Positions 32,401-45,044 of a stretch of DNA of 64,000 nucleotides are shown in pieces. This DNA comes from Morchella semilibera (Eukaryota; Ascomycota; Pezizomycetes; Pezizales; Morchellaceae), in contig CM018603.1 of the NCBI GenBank assembly GCA_009192285.1, positions 5,577,613 to 5,641,612 on the forward strand, written 5' to 3'. Position 1 is the first letter of the stretch. Each line of letters begins with the position of its first letter. The notes below the pieces were generated by a model. The model saw only the letters and a program-made list of their open reading frames with translations, was not told where the DNA came from and made no database searches. A program made the translations under genes and the position numbers.

Positions 32401-35306
32401 GAATGGTCTCTTCGGATTTGATAGGCGATGGGAGATTGACATTAAGTGCTTGCAGTATCGTTTTTGGTGAGAAGTCATCTACCGCATAGAATAACCATTG
32501 AACCACCCTCTGAGCAGACGCTTGGTCTGTAGGACTCTGCTGTCTGATCCTCTTGAATATTCCGTCATACATAGTAGTCAAACCATGCGGAAACACCGCT
32601 AGGGCATCCGTTACGCCCTCGATAGTTGTTTCACGAGCTAAAGCCTGCATCCTAAGATGGATTGAAAGAAACCTGTATCGTTAGAACAGGAGACATTGAA
32701 TGATAACTTGTCGTATACATACATTCCGTCAACACCCTCCTGGAGAGCTGCCAAGATCTCCTTCTCGCCGCTCTTCATATCTTCCACCATACCTTTCTTT
32801 GTAGGATCCTTATATAACTTATCAAGCTCGTCCCGCATATAGCATTCAATGTCCATGAGGTTATCTCCAGGCTCGATGAGGTAGTTCTCGTAACCGTCCA
32901 TATATGCAATAATGTCTCCCTCGTTGCGCCCTGTGACGAATATCCGGGCTCCTTTCCCCCCCTTTTCAATAGCCTCCAGGGCCGAAAAAAGCTCCTTCCG
33001 TGTCTCTTTGTCACATTCGTCCAGGGCATCAAGAACGATCCATAACCCAGTGAGATGTCGAGAGAGCTTGATGATAAGGTCCGTGCTTTCTTTGACGCTT
33101 AATATGTCGGTACACTCCCGTTCTTTTGAGTCCTTGAGCTCCACCAGTGCGTGCGGGAGCCCATAGCCATCAGGTGAGTATGCAAGACAAACCTGTCTTA
33201 CAAGAGCCCGGAGTATGGAACCAGGGTCTGATCTATCCGTATGGGTTATACTACAGTAGAAGTACGCCACACAGTCCCCAGTTTGGATTGCGTTCTTTTT
33301 CAATAGCTCAATAGCAAAAGATCTATGGGCCGTCTCAGTATGGAATGCGGAATGAGTCGGGAGAACTCTATACTGACGCAAGAATTGTTTTTCCAGTACC
33401 AGCTTTGTCACAATTAGATTATCGTTATGAGTAGGGGAATATGTGGAGGCCTCTCTTACCACCACCCCTGAGCCATAGGACGGAGGACGAAGTCCTGGAA
33501 GAATTAAGCCAAGCGTCAAACTTATGGTTTTTCGTCAGCCATAGACATGTATTAGGAGTCCGTCGACGACAATGTTCCAAGTGGGTCTTTCCAAACTGCG
33601 TAGTTGACACCCAGTCTAGGGTTGTGGTTATGACTTGCTCTTCTCAAGTTAGCTCATTAAAATAATATGGTGGAATCGCGTTCGTGCGTACTATCGACAA
33701 ATTGACGGAGCCGCTTAATGCTTTCATGGCAAGATATCAGGATCGTCTCCACCATTCTTAACTGTCCCCTGACCTCTTTTAAGTGACCTTCAAGCTTGTT
33801 GCGTGATTCATTCTGTTCTATAACCCCATCTGCTGTTAAAACCAAACGATGCGGAAGGAAACCAGGGAGTGGATACTTAATCGCTCCATAGTCATAGCTT
33901 CGCTAGTATGTCAGTATCAGACGTTATGGATTCTCGGTGATAATAGAGTTCGAACCTTCTTTTTCAATAAGTTCCGCCCGTTTTCTAGTTTCCTCCTCCG
34001 AATCTCGTATTCTTTGCAGCAGGTCCGCAAGCGTTGAAGAGAGGCTTTGTATAATTTGCACTATTGAGCGAAAAGTCATCAGTTTACCACTTATACTGAA
34101 GATTAGTATTTCGTAGATATCGGACAATTCGTACCCCCTGTATTCTTTTGCAGATGCTGTTTGGCACATAGAAGATACTCCAAAATTGCGACATATTGAT
34201 TGATCAAGGATCTCTGTAGGTGAATTATCGATCCTTGCTCGAGATCTATGTATAGGTGCTCGTAAATCGCCCCACAGCATATGACCCACGAAAGATAACC
34301 CAGGCTACTTAGGATCCTCGCAAGATTTTCACTATACGCAACTCCTACCTGCAAACTATTAGCAGAGTTCACCCTTGGCTCAGTGAGTACTAACATCCAG
34401 GAGGAACCTAAATCCTGCCCAAACTAATGCCACTACATCTGGATTATGCTGCAGGGCAATATCGCCGATTTTAGCGTACTTTTTGAGTTGAGAAAAGATT
34501 TTGTCGGCAATAAACACATCATCACCCTTTGCGACTTTATACTTTAATCGTTTCTTATCGACCTCTTCCCGTAAATGCTCCACCTCCTCAATCAAGCTCT
34601 TCACTGGTGGCTGGGCATTCTCCCTATCAACATCTAGCTCCACATCGCAACTCTCTTTCAAGATGGCTATTGCTTCGCCCCACAACCAAGATCTATATCC
34701 CATGAAGCATATGAGTATTGGTCAACCTGACCTCTTTGATATATCAGGCGGGCTCTTACCGCTCTATATTTTCAGTGATCAAATCGTCGAATGTCACCAT
34801 ATCTCCAATTGCGCGGCTCCTGGTCGTTGGACCAAATGATTCTTTTAGGTGGATGCCCCCCCCACCGTGGGATGGCCGTATCAGTATATCGGGCGCTGCA
34901 ATGTGTCTAGGCGGCGGCTCAAGCTGTGTTCCGTTTAGAGTAGTTTTTGGTGGTATAAGATTCGTCTGGGCTAATGCATTATTGCCACCACCGTTTGCTT
35001 CCCCGGTGATGGGATATGAGGTAGGTAAAGGCAGGGGAGGCGGGAGGTCGATAGCACCTATAGCCGGAGTTCTTTTAAATAATTAGAACACATTCCCTTA
35101 GAGCCTATGATCTCAGAAACATACTTAGGCACATCCTCAGATCCAACGGAATTTGCAGTATCGGTCGGGTCGGGCGGTGTATCCGGCTCCTGTAAGGCCA
35201 CGAGGGTCTGGTCTGTTTGTGGTACCGCATCGGCGGGGGGCGGAGATGTCTTTCCCTTCCCCGATCTTCCCTTTGAAGTGCAGAGCTTTGATAGTGCAGA
35301 GCCCAT
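29411..35306 (-). CDS. NOD-like receptor: lipidation-type N-terminus, Pro-rich linker, helical domain, NACHT, ankyrin repeats
   Basis: Ten exons (minus, 5' to 3'): 35306-35125, 35071-34760, 34692-34395, 34348-34135, 34060-33956, 33832-33692, 33615-33460, 33402-33374, 33333-32723, 32672-29411. All phases close, giving 1769 aa. Residues 1-19 (MGSALSKLCTSKGRSGKGK) look myristoylated, palmitoylated and basic, so inner-membrane attachment is likely. Residues 20-164 are Pro-rich (LPPPLPLP at 70-77). Residues 165-450 match the helical domain before NACHT in fungal NLRs (LWGEAIAIL, ALVWAGFRFLLD, QYVAILEYLL). NACHT: P-loop GGAGTGKT (468-475), Walker B LWIVLDALDEC (576-586), and GMFLSIHL at the end. 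About 24 ankyrin repeats fill roughly 945-1765. Such receptors sense non-self and trigger cell death or incompatibility. Exons 4-6 have the weakest splice sites (33955 donor GTTCGA); the rest is well supported. No internal stop remains. Confidence 0.88.
30045..31230 (-). repeat. tandem 198-bp units coding for paired ankyrin repeats
   Basis: Six consecutive 66-residue units, each two ankyrin repeats (consensus TALHIAAEYNSVGSAQELLS then TPLHVAAxxGNTEIVKLLLS), differ at only a few positions, whereas the flanking ankyrin repeats are diverged. The DNA is likewise highly similar between units. This pattern is typical of repeat arrays that expand and homogenise by unequal crossing-over in fungal recognition genes. 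Confidence 0.9.
33374..33402 (-). other. 29-nt microexon encoding the NLR P-loop core
   Basis: The exon encodes the end of Ala470 and then GTGKTILAS. It lies between a 57-nt intron (donor GTAAGA at 33459) and a 40-nt intron (donor GTATAG at 33373, acceptor at 33334). Unspliced translation lacks any Walker A motif; with both introns removed the motif is perfect and in frame. Confidence 0.8.
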
Positions 35307-36141
35307 GGTGATAATGAGGGTAAGCGAACAAGTGCTAACGCGAAGAAGACAGAAACAACGCCGAAAAGGAGGATTGTGAGGTTATTATATAGCACTTAGC
35401 CGAACTCCCTGCTTTCCCCTAATCTCGAGACCCCATGCACACCAATCTGAGAATCAGCAATGCGGGTGGGTATTGGGCAAATGGTGGGTAGGGTTGTGTA
35501 ATTGTTATTGGTACGATATATGCAGTCGAATTTCAAACTCGACTAAAACATCCGGCAAGGAAAGAATTGACGCCCTCCTCTGGGCCCAGAATCCTCTCTG
35601 CGCGTGAAAAATCCAACCCTGTCCAACCAAGGGGCTATGCCTTTGTACGCGGGTTTTTGAATATGCATGCAGAGTTGCTTGAAGACTTGGTCCGGTCCTG
35701 AACCGGACGCGACTGATCCTGAGAGCCTAGGGGACCGCTATCCTACCACAGCCAGACTGTGGCCAGGGCTATGGACTGCATTATCAGACTACAGTGGGGT
35801 TCTTAGGCATGTGCCCTAAGACGAGCTCTGTTATTAAGTATTTATGCACATCACGACAGTTTCACCAAATCCCTTTAGGCAGTATTCAGTCCACAGTCTA
35901 CCAGTCCGTCAAAAAGTGGATGGACTGGACTTTCTGTAGGACCGCAGACCACAGTCCAGTAGTCCTTCAAGGTAATTCCGGATTCCCTGGCTTGGCACAG
36001 TTGACTGTAATTGACTGTAGTCGGACGCGACTGTTGGCAATATTGAATTATTATTATTATTATTCCTGCTATCCAGCTCACGTGATTCTGCGAAATGTTT
36101 CTTTTTATGGCCCGGCGCGCCATAAGGTGTGCATCAGGGCG
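35307..36141. other. intergenic stretch upstream of the ankyrin NLR
   Basis: No gene seen. It contains CCAGTCCG/TCCAGTCC-type short repeats near 35880-35960 and a (TTA)n microsatellite at about 36046-36064. This would be the NLR promoter side, but no defined element was recognised. Confidence 0.4.
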
Positions 36142-36215
36142 TCAACTTCTGAGTCTAAATATTTAGTTCTTGGCGACTGGTTTTTGGTGTGGATAGCCCG
36201 CCAAGAGCTCGAAAT
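36142..36215 (+). repeat. dispersed repeat C, copy 1
   Basis: CTGAGTCTAAATATTTAGTT then CTTGGCGAC, and CCCGCCAAGAGCTCGAAATT, recur as the reverse complement at 37762-37845. The CTTGGCG/CGCCAAG pair makes the unit partly palindromic. Confidence 0.7.
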
Positions 36216-37761
36216 TTGAACTCAAAATTTGAAAATATGAGTGTGGCCAACACGCTCTATTGCGAATAATCTTTCCATCAGGTAAGATGTTAAGGACATT
36301 TGAAGGCAAATTGTAAGTATAATTATGAAGGTTTTGGCTTCATAGATTTTTGATATCCTGTCTTAAGATGTTATTAGCAATGCCATTTGACTATTTTTGT
36401 AGAAAGCGCCAAGACCTGGTGAAGCGGACCCTTCATTACTAAGACGTGGTTTCCAGACTAAAATGCTTCAGACCATTGGGAGGATTGTTCCAGCTCAAAT
36501 ACGCGCCATAATTGTATGCCCCCAGCTTTGCGCAAAATTCCGTTGGATAAGAACAGAGGTTCGCGGCGTAAGCCACACCATCTTTCTGTGGCTTATGCGA
36601 AGACCTGATAGGGGCCACAAAAACTCGGAGAGGGAAATCATAGGCATAAAGAGTTAAATATATCTCCATATCCTACTTGAATGTCTTGGAAGTGTTGGGA
36701 ACAAGTAGTCCTTCAAAAAAAAAAATACTACACAAAGTAACTGAAGATCACCCCCCCCCAACCCTACCAAGCACTACCGTCCAAAAGAAAATTTCCCCGG
36801 AAAACCTTCCAGCCGCTTATTTCACCAGCGGGTGCAATCGCCAAAGACAAAACATCTGCTATGCATGCAACATTAAGACTACAGCTAATGATCACTTCCG
36901 AGCCTGATCAACAGATACAAGAAACGGCTAGAGACCGAGCTTTTGCGGTGGCGCCACTTTTCCCAGAGGCCTCTAGTAACCCGGACCCACGATGTTGGTA
37001 TTGACAACGACGATGCCGGCGGTCACTGCCGGCGGGCGGCATACGGCTTAAGGGGAAGGGGTGGAGGACGAGCTAGGAGACTTTCCAGAAGCTGTTGCAT
37101 AGGATTGGGACACGTTCGCGAAACTTGACAGGCGGAGTTGACAGCTTCATCAACAGCGTATGGGATCAGGGCTGGAGACGGTGTGGTGGTTATTATATTT
37201 ATACATACCCCGGGTGTTATAAGCGAAGTCAGAGCTGAAAAGGTGGGTTTAAAACCTTTCAAGGGCCGATAGGAGAGCTATACGATAGAATCTATGGTGG
37301 GGTAATGTGTCAAAAGTAATTTTACCAACGGTGGTGGATTCTTCTAGCACCGGCACCACAGATACATGCCGCGCTACCATTACTACGAACACTTATGTAG
37401 GTTCCCTACCGGTGGTGAAATTCCCTACCAGTGGACAATCGCGGCACACATCCGACACCCCCGATCCCCAACAGAGCATATGATGCCCCTAGACCGCAAA
37501 GGGAGGGCCGTGTATATGCCTTCATACGTCCCCAAAGTGCGAGAGCCTGGTTGTCGGCTGCCGGAAAACATCTCTATTTATTCTCGCTTGTCTGCATTTT
37601 CAATGCCTGCGGGGGTGTCAACCCTGGGAGAGGTGAGGGGGGGGTGCTGTTCCAGCAATACGGATCACAAACACATAAACATAAACGCATAGTTCTTGCC
37701 GGGGAAGAGGAAATGGGGAGGCGTTAGAGCGGTCTTGCCAATCCCTGTTTCTCGGATTTAG

Positions 37762-37845
37762 TGCTCAAAATTTGAGCTCTTGGCGGGATTTTCACACAAA
37801 ATTTGTCGCCAAGAAATAAATACTTAGATTCAGCCAAGTCGCTCT
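37762..37845 (-). repeat. dispersed repeat C, copy 2
   Basis: Reverse-complement partner of 36142-36215: AAATTTGAGCTCTTGGCGGG, then TTTGTCGCCAAGAAATAAAT, then CTTAGATTCAG. Confidence 0.7.
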
Positions 37846-40375
37846 GTTGCAGCTGCGGGCAAATATTCGCCCAAACTAGCGTCTGAAGGGCCGCCTCCTT
37901 GGCACAAGTAAGTGTTGCGGACAAAGATAAATACGAGCCAAGGAATAGGCATTTGTCGGGGTCCATTATATTGGCCGTTGGTATTAGCAACACGTATATA
38001 TCAATTGCGAATCTTTGAACACAAGCGATCTCGGGGGTGACAGCAAGTGGCATGCACTAGCAATAAATTTTTAACCAAAATAGGCCCTTCTAACTCAGGG
38101 TCAGGGACGGAAACGGTGCTTCAATGATACAGATTACGTAGTTGACGCATCGGGCAGTGGATCGAGGACGTGGAGGAGGTGCAGGTACCCGATAATACCT
38201 GCGTGCTCACGCTAGAAAATCTGTAGGCCAGAAAAAAAGAAGAATACAAAGAAAAACGGGCAATTGGTGTAAAACCCTTTACACCTCCCAATACGGCAAT
38301 CCTAACCGGGGGAGAAATTGGCATAAAATCTATGATTATAGAGGGGGTGGTGATTTGTTAATGATAAGCATCACCAGTTCAATAAACCGTTCACTAGAAT
38401 GGGTAACTACTCAAACGACGCCCCTGTTTAACATTATATTAACGGGCGACATAAAACGGATGAACCAGCTTGATGGGCCATTCCTAGAAAAAGATACTCG
38501 GAGCAATAAACTATACTATTTCTTAGCACTAACCAACCACTATATCATAGAAGTCCTCAAGCAACAGACCCCGCTCCCCCTCCCTTGTACACAAATATTG
38601 ACTAACACTCGTGTCCAGGCATTAATAACCCCAGTAGACAATTTGTCTTGAAAATATTTAGGATTGTTTCTTCCAGGAGTGAGTTATTTATGTCCGATGG
38701 GTGCCTCCAGCCACAACCGGCCAGAGACTTCATGAGGGGATATCACGCTCGTACTCATGCAACGTACTCTGTTCATCATGAAATATCACTCGCTTCACCA
38801 CCATATCGTTGGCACCCAGCTTTTTTTTTTTTTTGTTTATTCTGGCACCAAGCTCGACAGGTCATACGGAGTTTGCGAATTGAACTTAAAGATGGGTTCT
38901 CACTCGTCCATAATAGTATTGTAGGCGTCGTAATCGGTGTTGCTCCTGAGCACAGTCAACTATTGTGCCGAGGACCCCAATTATTTGACTATGTAGATTG
39001 TTCCCCGACGGGTGGGATCACCTTTTATAAACTGGTCATATTTCCAGGGTCAGGGTTGATCCTTGGGCTGTCTACAAACCTGCACAGCCTCTAGCAACGC
39101 CACACCGCCACTAGAGTGCCAATCATGAAATCCCTCTCGGTACATTGGCTGGAGGCCTTCTGTTTTTCTTTTTGTTTACTTCATTAATTGGAGGCCTTCT
39201 GGTGTATGCAAGCGAGTATGTTTCTCCCCACCACATATCACAACACCAAGATAGAGTCGTCGCTGCAGATTCGTTCTATACTGCCCTCTTGATCCTGAGC
39301 CAAGATGCCCACAATCCCTTAATCAAAGGCAGGGGAAGCCTTAGCCAGCGCCCGAAAGGAAAACACCACCGCCTTACGCCGCGTCCGAGCAAAAAGAATA
39401 TTATCTAGCCAGGACAAAAGACTTTCATGGGCCACCCGCCCAAAGCTTACTATATTTGTTGCAAACCTGACATCCTTTGTCCTTCTTACCAGCGATTCCC
39501 CGCCATCCCTCCAGCAAACCTTCCTTGTGCAGCCTCTCGGGTAGGGCGGACTATCCGTGCTCAATGCACCCCTCCTGCGCCGATATACCGCCTTTCTACA
39601 CCTCCGTCCTCTTTACTACCCGCCTGGCCCAGCAAGGCACCCCACGTACCACCACCGACATCCTCGCATCATCCCCACTCATCTTTGCCTTCACCTCCGA
39701 CATCCGCCCAGCTCGGATACACTACATCTACCATGGCAATTGCAGCCCCCAACCTCTACCCCCGGAACCACACAGCTAGCGCATCCCACCGGTAATCACC
39801 AGATACCACCCAACTGGATCTCGCCTACAAACTCCCCAGCTTATGACAACTCCTGCCCGGCTGTTTGATCCTTTCACATCCCTACCTGTCGCTCTAGTTA
39901 TGCGACTAAACCTCGGCTAGGGCTTCGCCCTGGTCATGGAATATCACTCGCCCCAGCCTAGGCCTCATAGGCAAGGACCGTGCGGTTATTCCTGTCTCTT
40001 CCGTTGGTTAGGGCCACAGCGCTGTCAGGGATTGTGGATAGGCGCGACCGCAGCCTCCATACCTACCTCTTACCTATCGTAGAGCGGATACCACTATCAC
40101 CAACATCCCCACCATTTGGAAGCAATTGGGAAAAATGTGGTAGCGGGGGGTCGCCCGGGTCGAGATATGCTTTGAAGATACCACGGCTGAGCCCCTCCTC
40201 AGCGGGATCATATTTTTTAACTCATTGTTTAATTCCTCATAACAAAGCTGATTATCACATCATTATTACATGGATTCATGGCCTAGCTGGTGAGATATAC
40301 ATCCCCTCAGCGGGAGCATCCAGGTTCAACACCTACACATCAAATTCTTCTTTTTCCGCACCCTTTACCGATTGG

Positions 40376-40540
40376 AAAGTCATCAAATGGGACTGGAGTG
40401 CATGTGCCGATTCATTTAGGATTCATTTAGGATGCATTTAGGATTCATTTGCCGATTCATAATTAGCACACGAAGGATGCATTCTGAGATGCATTCTGAG
40501 ATACATTGGCGATGCATTATACGGCGTAGTAGAGACATTT
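40376..40540 (+). repeat. GATGCATT-type repeat, copy 2
   Basis: Starts around GGAAAGTCATCAAATGGGAC and runs through tandem 11-12 bp units (GATTCATTTAG / GATGCATTTAG) to ATGCATTATACGGCGTAGTA. Related copies are at 58040-58195 (ending GATGCATTATCTGGCGTAGT) and, as a shorter fragment, at 24028-24080. Confidence 0.7.
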
Positions 40541-41789
40541 AATTTACCTCCTGTTTTCTGTATACGGGTGAGACTAGGGCTGGAAGTTGCACTACGTTGA
40601 TGTAGTGATTCAGTAAACGGTTAAACAACAAAAAGGTATTGCCATAGCCGGGAATCTGCAATTAATCAATTCAAAAAAGAAGCGGAACGAAACGAAACGG
40701 AGGTGGTGCGTGCTGAGAGCAGGATACCCTCTCGGACCCGAGACCCTGAAAATCTCAATACCTAATAGTGCGGTCCTTAATGAGTTAAATAAAAAAAAGA
40801 TGAAAAAATATGGGAAAAAAGATTTATGAAGTTTAAATAAATAAACAAATAAATAAAAAAAGAAAAAACAGTGCAGTCTTCGACTCAACGAGTGATACCT
40901 AGTGATGTACCACCGGTATTCTGTCCTACCTGCGCGGCTAGCGAGGGGGGCTAATGGTTCACTTGTAGGAATTTGGCATGAAACCCTACCCAACGTCTAC
41001 TGCAAGGTGGCTGGCACAGAAGGTACAGAAATGTTATTTTGGGAGCAGAGGTAGCTAGCTAACTTGCGCAAGGAGAAACGGAATCTCGCTCATGCCAAGA
41101 AACGCCGAGGCTTGGGGGGGGTAAAGGAATATGACCAAGTGGCAAAGACTAAGGCCCCAAAATGAAGGTGAGCTATCGATCTAGAGGTTGAGGGGGGGAG
41201 ATTATGGTGGGTGACTACCGAGTTGATGAAGAAGATATATTAAGTAATGTAGATAATACTAAGGAGGCGCTGATGACTCTGCTGGTCTGGTCACGATGAC
41301 GGCACGTTACTGCATGTAGTTTATGCTATTCTACACTCTCTTTTCGCTCATAAAAGCGGGAAGTAATAGTTACACATTTAAGGACAAGTGTCTAAAGGTT
41401 TCCTCGCTTAGGCTTTGAACACCTCCCGACTGGCTTGGGGGGCAGAACGATTACTTGACGCATCGGTTATTATGGCCACCACAAACATCCAGCAAATAAC
41501 TCCCAGAATTAAAAAGAAACCCAAGACCCGAACCACTCCCGGCTCTGCACCACCGCTTTACCTCGCGACGATAACAAGGCGGGATGAGACTCCGCTGAAC
41601 AAGCCCAAGAGAGGCTCCCTGTTACTCCCCCCCCCCCCACCCCCCTCACTGGAAACTACCATAATCAAGCGCGGCGAGCCGTTTTGGTGGTAACCGTTGT
41701 GGCCTCCGGATCAAGGCGGGGAACAACTCTGAAGAGTGACTGACTAAGCGCGACGGTCTGCGTGGTGCGGAAGGTTACTAGTAATGTCG

Positions 41790-42127
41790 AAGTTGATCTA
41801 GTAATAGGGGACAGTGACCGAACAGCGGTAAAGTATAGGAATAGCGGGGATTAACCTGTTCGGTTACCTGCTCAGACTTGATGTGTTGTGCTTAGTCATG
41901 AAGTGGCGCTAACCACCTGTGTGCCTAAATATTTAGCTCTTGGCATTAATCTCTGTCAATCCAATTAAATCACGTAGATTCTGTCTCACACATGTCTCAC
42001 TATTATACTTTCTACCATTAGCACCTATATAGGAAGTGGCGCTAACCACCTCTGTGTCTGAATATTGAGCTCTTGGCGGTGCTTAGTCAACTAACCTCTC
42101 ATCAAACCCTGCCACTTCACCAACCAA
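41790..42127 (-). repeat. dispersed repeat A, copy 2 (338 bp)
   Basis: Reverse-complement copy of 15545-15888, with both internal GGCGCTAACCACCT..AGCTCTTGGC subrepeats and the GATTAACCTGTTCGGTTACC end. Confidence 0.85.
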
Positions 42128-45044
42128 GCCACATCGAGATGTTCACTTTCATATTTTCTAAGACATAGGGTACTGTAGTACTATATAGATGATAGAGAAC
42201 AGGTACTTCTGGAGTGACCTGCGGGGTTCGTGATAGCGGCTTATCATCTGCGAAGAGGATACACGGTTTTTCTTTATACCTAAGTGAGTAAAGGAATAGA
42301 ATAACGAACCTTATACCCCCACCCAGGGTTTCAACAGAGCAAGACACACAGCAGCCCATGCCTCCGAGGCCGAATTATCATCTAAGCTTGCGTTTCCAAT
42401 GGGCGTGCGGATTCCTACGGGCGGGCAGAGTACATCCGGGGAAACCTTAGCCATATCACAAGCCCCCTTCGTCGTGGTATAGATCACCCAGCAGCCCCCA
42501 TATGCTAATTCCCAGTGGCGGAGTCGTTTCAGACTGCTCGTGCCATGCCGTAATCGGTAGCTCCACCACACCCGCAGACGCTCCAGACAACCCAAACCAG
42601 CACACCCCGCATTCCCGCCCACCCACCCCGCCGCAGCCACCTCCACGTCCAGATCTCACATCTCACCCACCACCCCCTCCAACCCCAACCTGCGCCTCTC
42701 TAATAGCAGTCCTAACCCAACCCTCACCACTGCACCCACTCCCACCCCGTCAAGGCCCCGCTGCCGCATGCAGTTTGCCGTAACTCGTGCCACCCAACCC
42801 CACCCTGGCGGTGCCCCAGCACCCGCCAACACCGTTCTGCTGCTTGATCGCGTATTAGTTACCCCGTCCTGTCGACCCGAGATGCTACACCCGCGCCATG
42901 ACCGTGGCGCCGCCGAATCTCATCAGTCCAACACCTCCACCAACGCGCCCTTTGCGGCCGCCCTGTAATTGCAGACATCGCCGTCCGTCGTAGATGTGGT
43001 TGTACCCATTCGGTCTCGAGTTCTCGTGCAAAGAGGTGGTGTGGTTGTTGGTGGTACTTGCCGAGTGCGGTGTGCGCGGTAGCAGCGAACGAGGCTAGGG
43101 CTGGTGAGGGGTAGGGGAGAGGGAGATGAGGCTTGGTAATGTGGCGGTGGGAAGAATAGCAAGGATGTTATGATGCTGAGAGACGCATTACCTTGGGTTG
43201 GGCAACAACCTGCACGCGTGAATACATGGGGGATAGAAGTCGCTTTCTCTGTATGAGCCGCCTCTACGCAATTTATCTCTGGATGTATCTTTTTGGATTT
43301 GATTCTATTAATCAGCAACCTGTAATTTTTGGCTGTGCTTGGTTACTCCCTAGCTTGCGAATGATCTGCCAGGGTTAGGGTTGGTCATGCTAGCAACTCA
43401 AACGACATTACGCGCTGAATTAGATCCAACGAGTAGGAATCCCGCCTTAAGAGTGTTCATACGGATGACGCGAAGGTCTCCCCTGATGAGCGCTGTAGAA
43501 GCGGCAGGTGGAGCTTGAAATGCAGAATAGGCAAGGCTTGCTACGCTTGTTGCAATTGAACTTGAGCGGAGAATTTTGATATGGGCAACCGTCAGGGTGT
43601 AAGGCTCTAGGGATTTTCTTATACACTTAGGAGTCTTTTTCATTACCTTTATTTGAGCTGTCTCAGTACTTGTTGCCAGTACGGCTCCTCCGTTGCCTCT
43701 GATTCCGGACTATCCGATGGTACGTCGGTGCTGGCCCCCGTATGTCCCAGACGAGCAAGACAGTGTAGGAAATCTCTCTTATGCATTACTGTGGCCTATG
43801 AAGGAAATGATCGACTAAACAAAGCAGCACCGTGCGAAGTTCATCGAATTTCTCAGTGTTTTAAAGACTAATAATCCGGCGAAGTACTACTTACCGGACA
43901 TCCTCTGTAGCAAAAACACGAGAGAGACTTCCTACACTGTCTTAATGTGCGTCCGGGACATAATAGAGGATTCAAGTTCGTTTTGGGAAATCTATTACTT
44001 CAAAACAAGATTCGCTAGTAGAGCTACACTGGGTTTACTTTTTCTGGGGGGTCGGCATGTTACTGACGGACTATTGGATACCGTAGATACTCGAAAAATT
44101 CGTTTGCACCAAAAAGTACCCAAGTCTGTTTTTTGGTATGCAGTTTGTTGCCGGGTTAGGGTTACGACCAACATTTTATAGTTTCTTGTCTTTTTGCAGT
44201 CACGCACCCACACTCTTGATTTCCCTTTAGTCTTGGTATTATTACTCTATAAATATCCGGTGTTCGTGGAAAATCAACCTCAAGCAATGTTACAATCAAT
44301 CCATTCCCAAGTCCCCCGCGTCCTAATCACGTGTCTTCAGCCTCGGCTCACTGGATACTACACATAGCATCTCATCTGCAGAACCCTTAGGACCTCTCAG
44401 TGTTTGGGTACGGATGCTGTGCCGAACATTCGGTTCGCCTTTGCACTGATGACATTACAACATCCTTTCATAACTTCGTCCCTATCTTTGAGTTTGGCGT
44501 CGTTTCTAGTTCCTAAATGACGAAACAGGTCCTTTTTCAGCTAGGGACAGCATGACCGAACTAAGGATTTAGGACCTGCGATATCGGCGCTACCCTCGCT
44601 ACAATGCTGAATGGTTCCCGTGTGACCACCCCCGATAGCACCTTCTGATCGCGAAGGGAACTGACACTTACTGGATATCGGCGGACACTGGGGTTGACGT
44701 AGTGGGGCTTTTTGGCCAATAGCGATAGATAAGATGGGCTTGGCTTTTTGTGGGGTCCGTCAACACCCAGTATCCATCATCACCCGGTGAACGACAGTAT
44801 CTTTTTTACTATCACTGTCTCTTCTCTCCAGTGAGAAAGAAAAGGCCCCGGGTTGATAGGCTCTGCAAGGATGTTGGTGCCAAGACTCCACCGTTGTGCT
44901 ACATAGCATACTGTTGATCATGTGGGTTCTAACCTCCGGAGCAAGGTGAGGAATGTATCGAAATGAATTTGAGTGTATCATAAACTCTCAGGGAGCTTCC
45001 CTGACTCTGCCGAGACCTCTCTGTGACTCCATTACGGGAGTGGA

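Larger units (their letters stand above)
36216..45044. other. gene-free stretch between the NLR and the kinase gene
   Basis: Nearly 9 kb without a supported gene. It contains repeat C copy 2, a GATGCATT-type repeat, repeat A copy 2, AT-rich and poly-A tracts (40790-40870), a Pro-rich but unsupported open frame (42502-42968), TATCACTCG motifs (38784, 39941, 40889 on the minus strand) and two telomere-like motifs (43371-43382, 44153-44164). Confidence 0.4.

Noticed and set aside
33374-33519. Ankyrin NLR lacking Walker A, hence a pseudogene
   Set aside because: The unspliced frames do lack it, but two introns with good signals and correct phase restore GGAGTGKT, so the gene appears intact.
34395-34703. 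Start of the ankyrin NLR at the ATG at 34703
   Set aside because: This ATG lies within a predicted intron. Splicing from exon 2 gives a continuous frame through SWLWGEA and links to a first exon with a lipidation-type start.
42502-42968. Pro-rich open frames
   Set aside because: The composition is explained by C-rich DNA; no conserved domain or partner exon.
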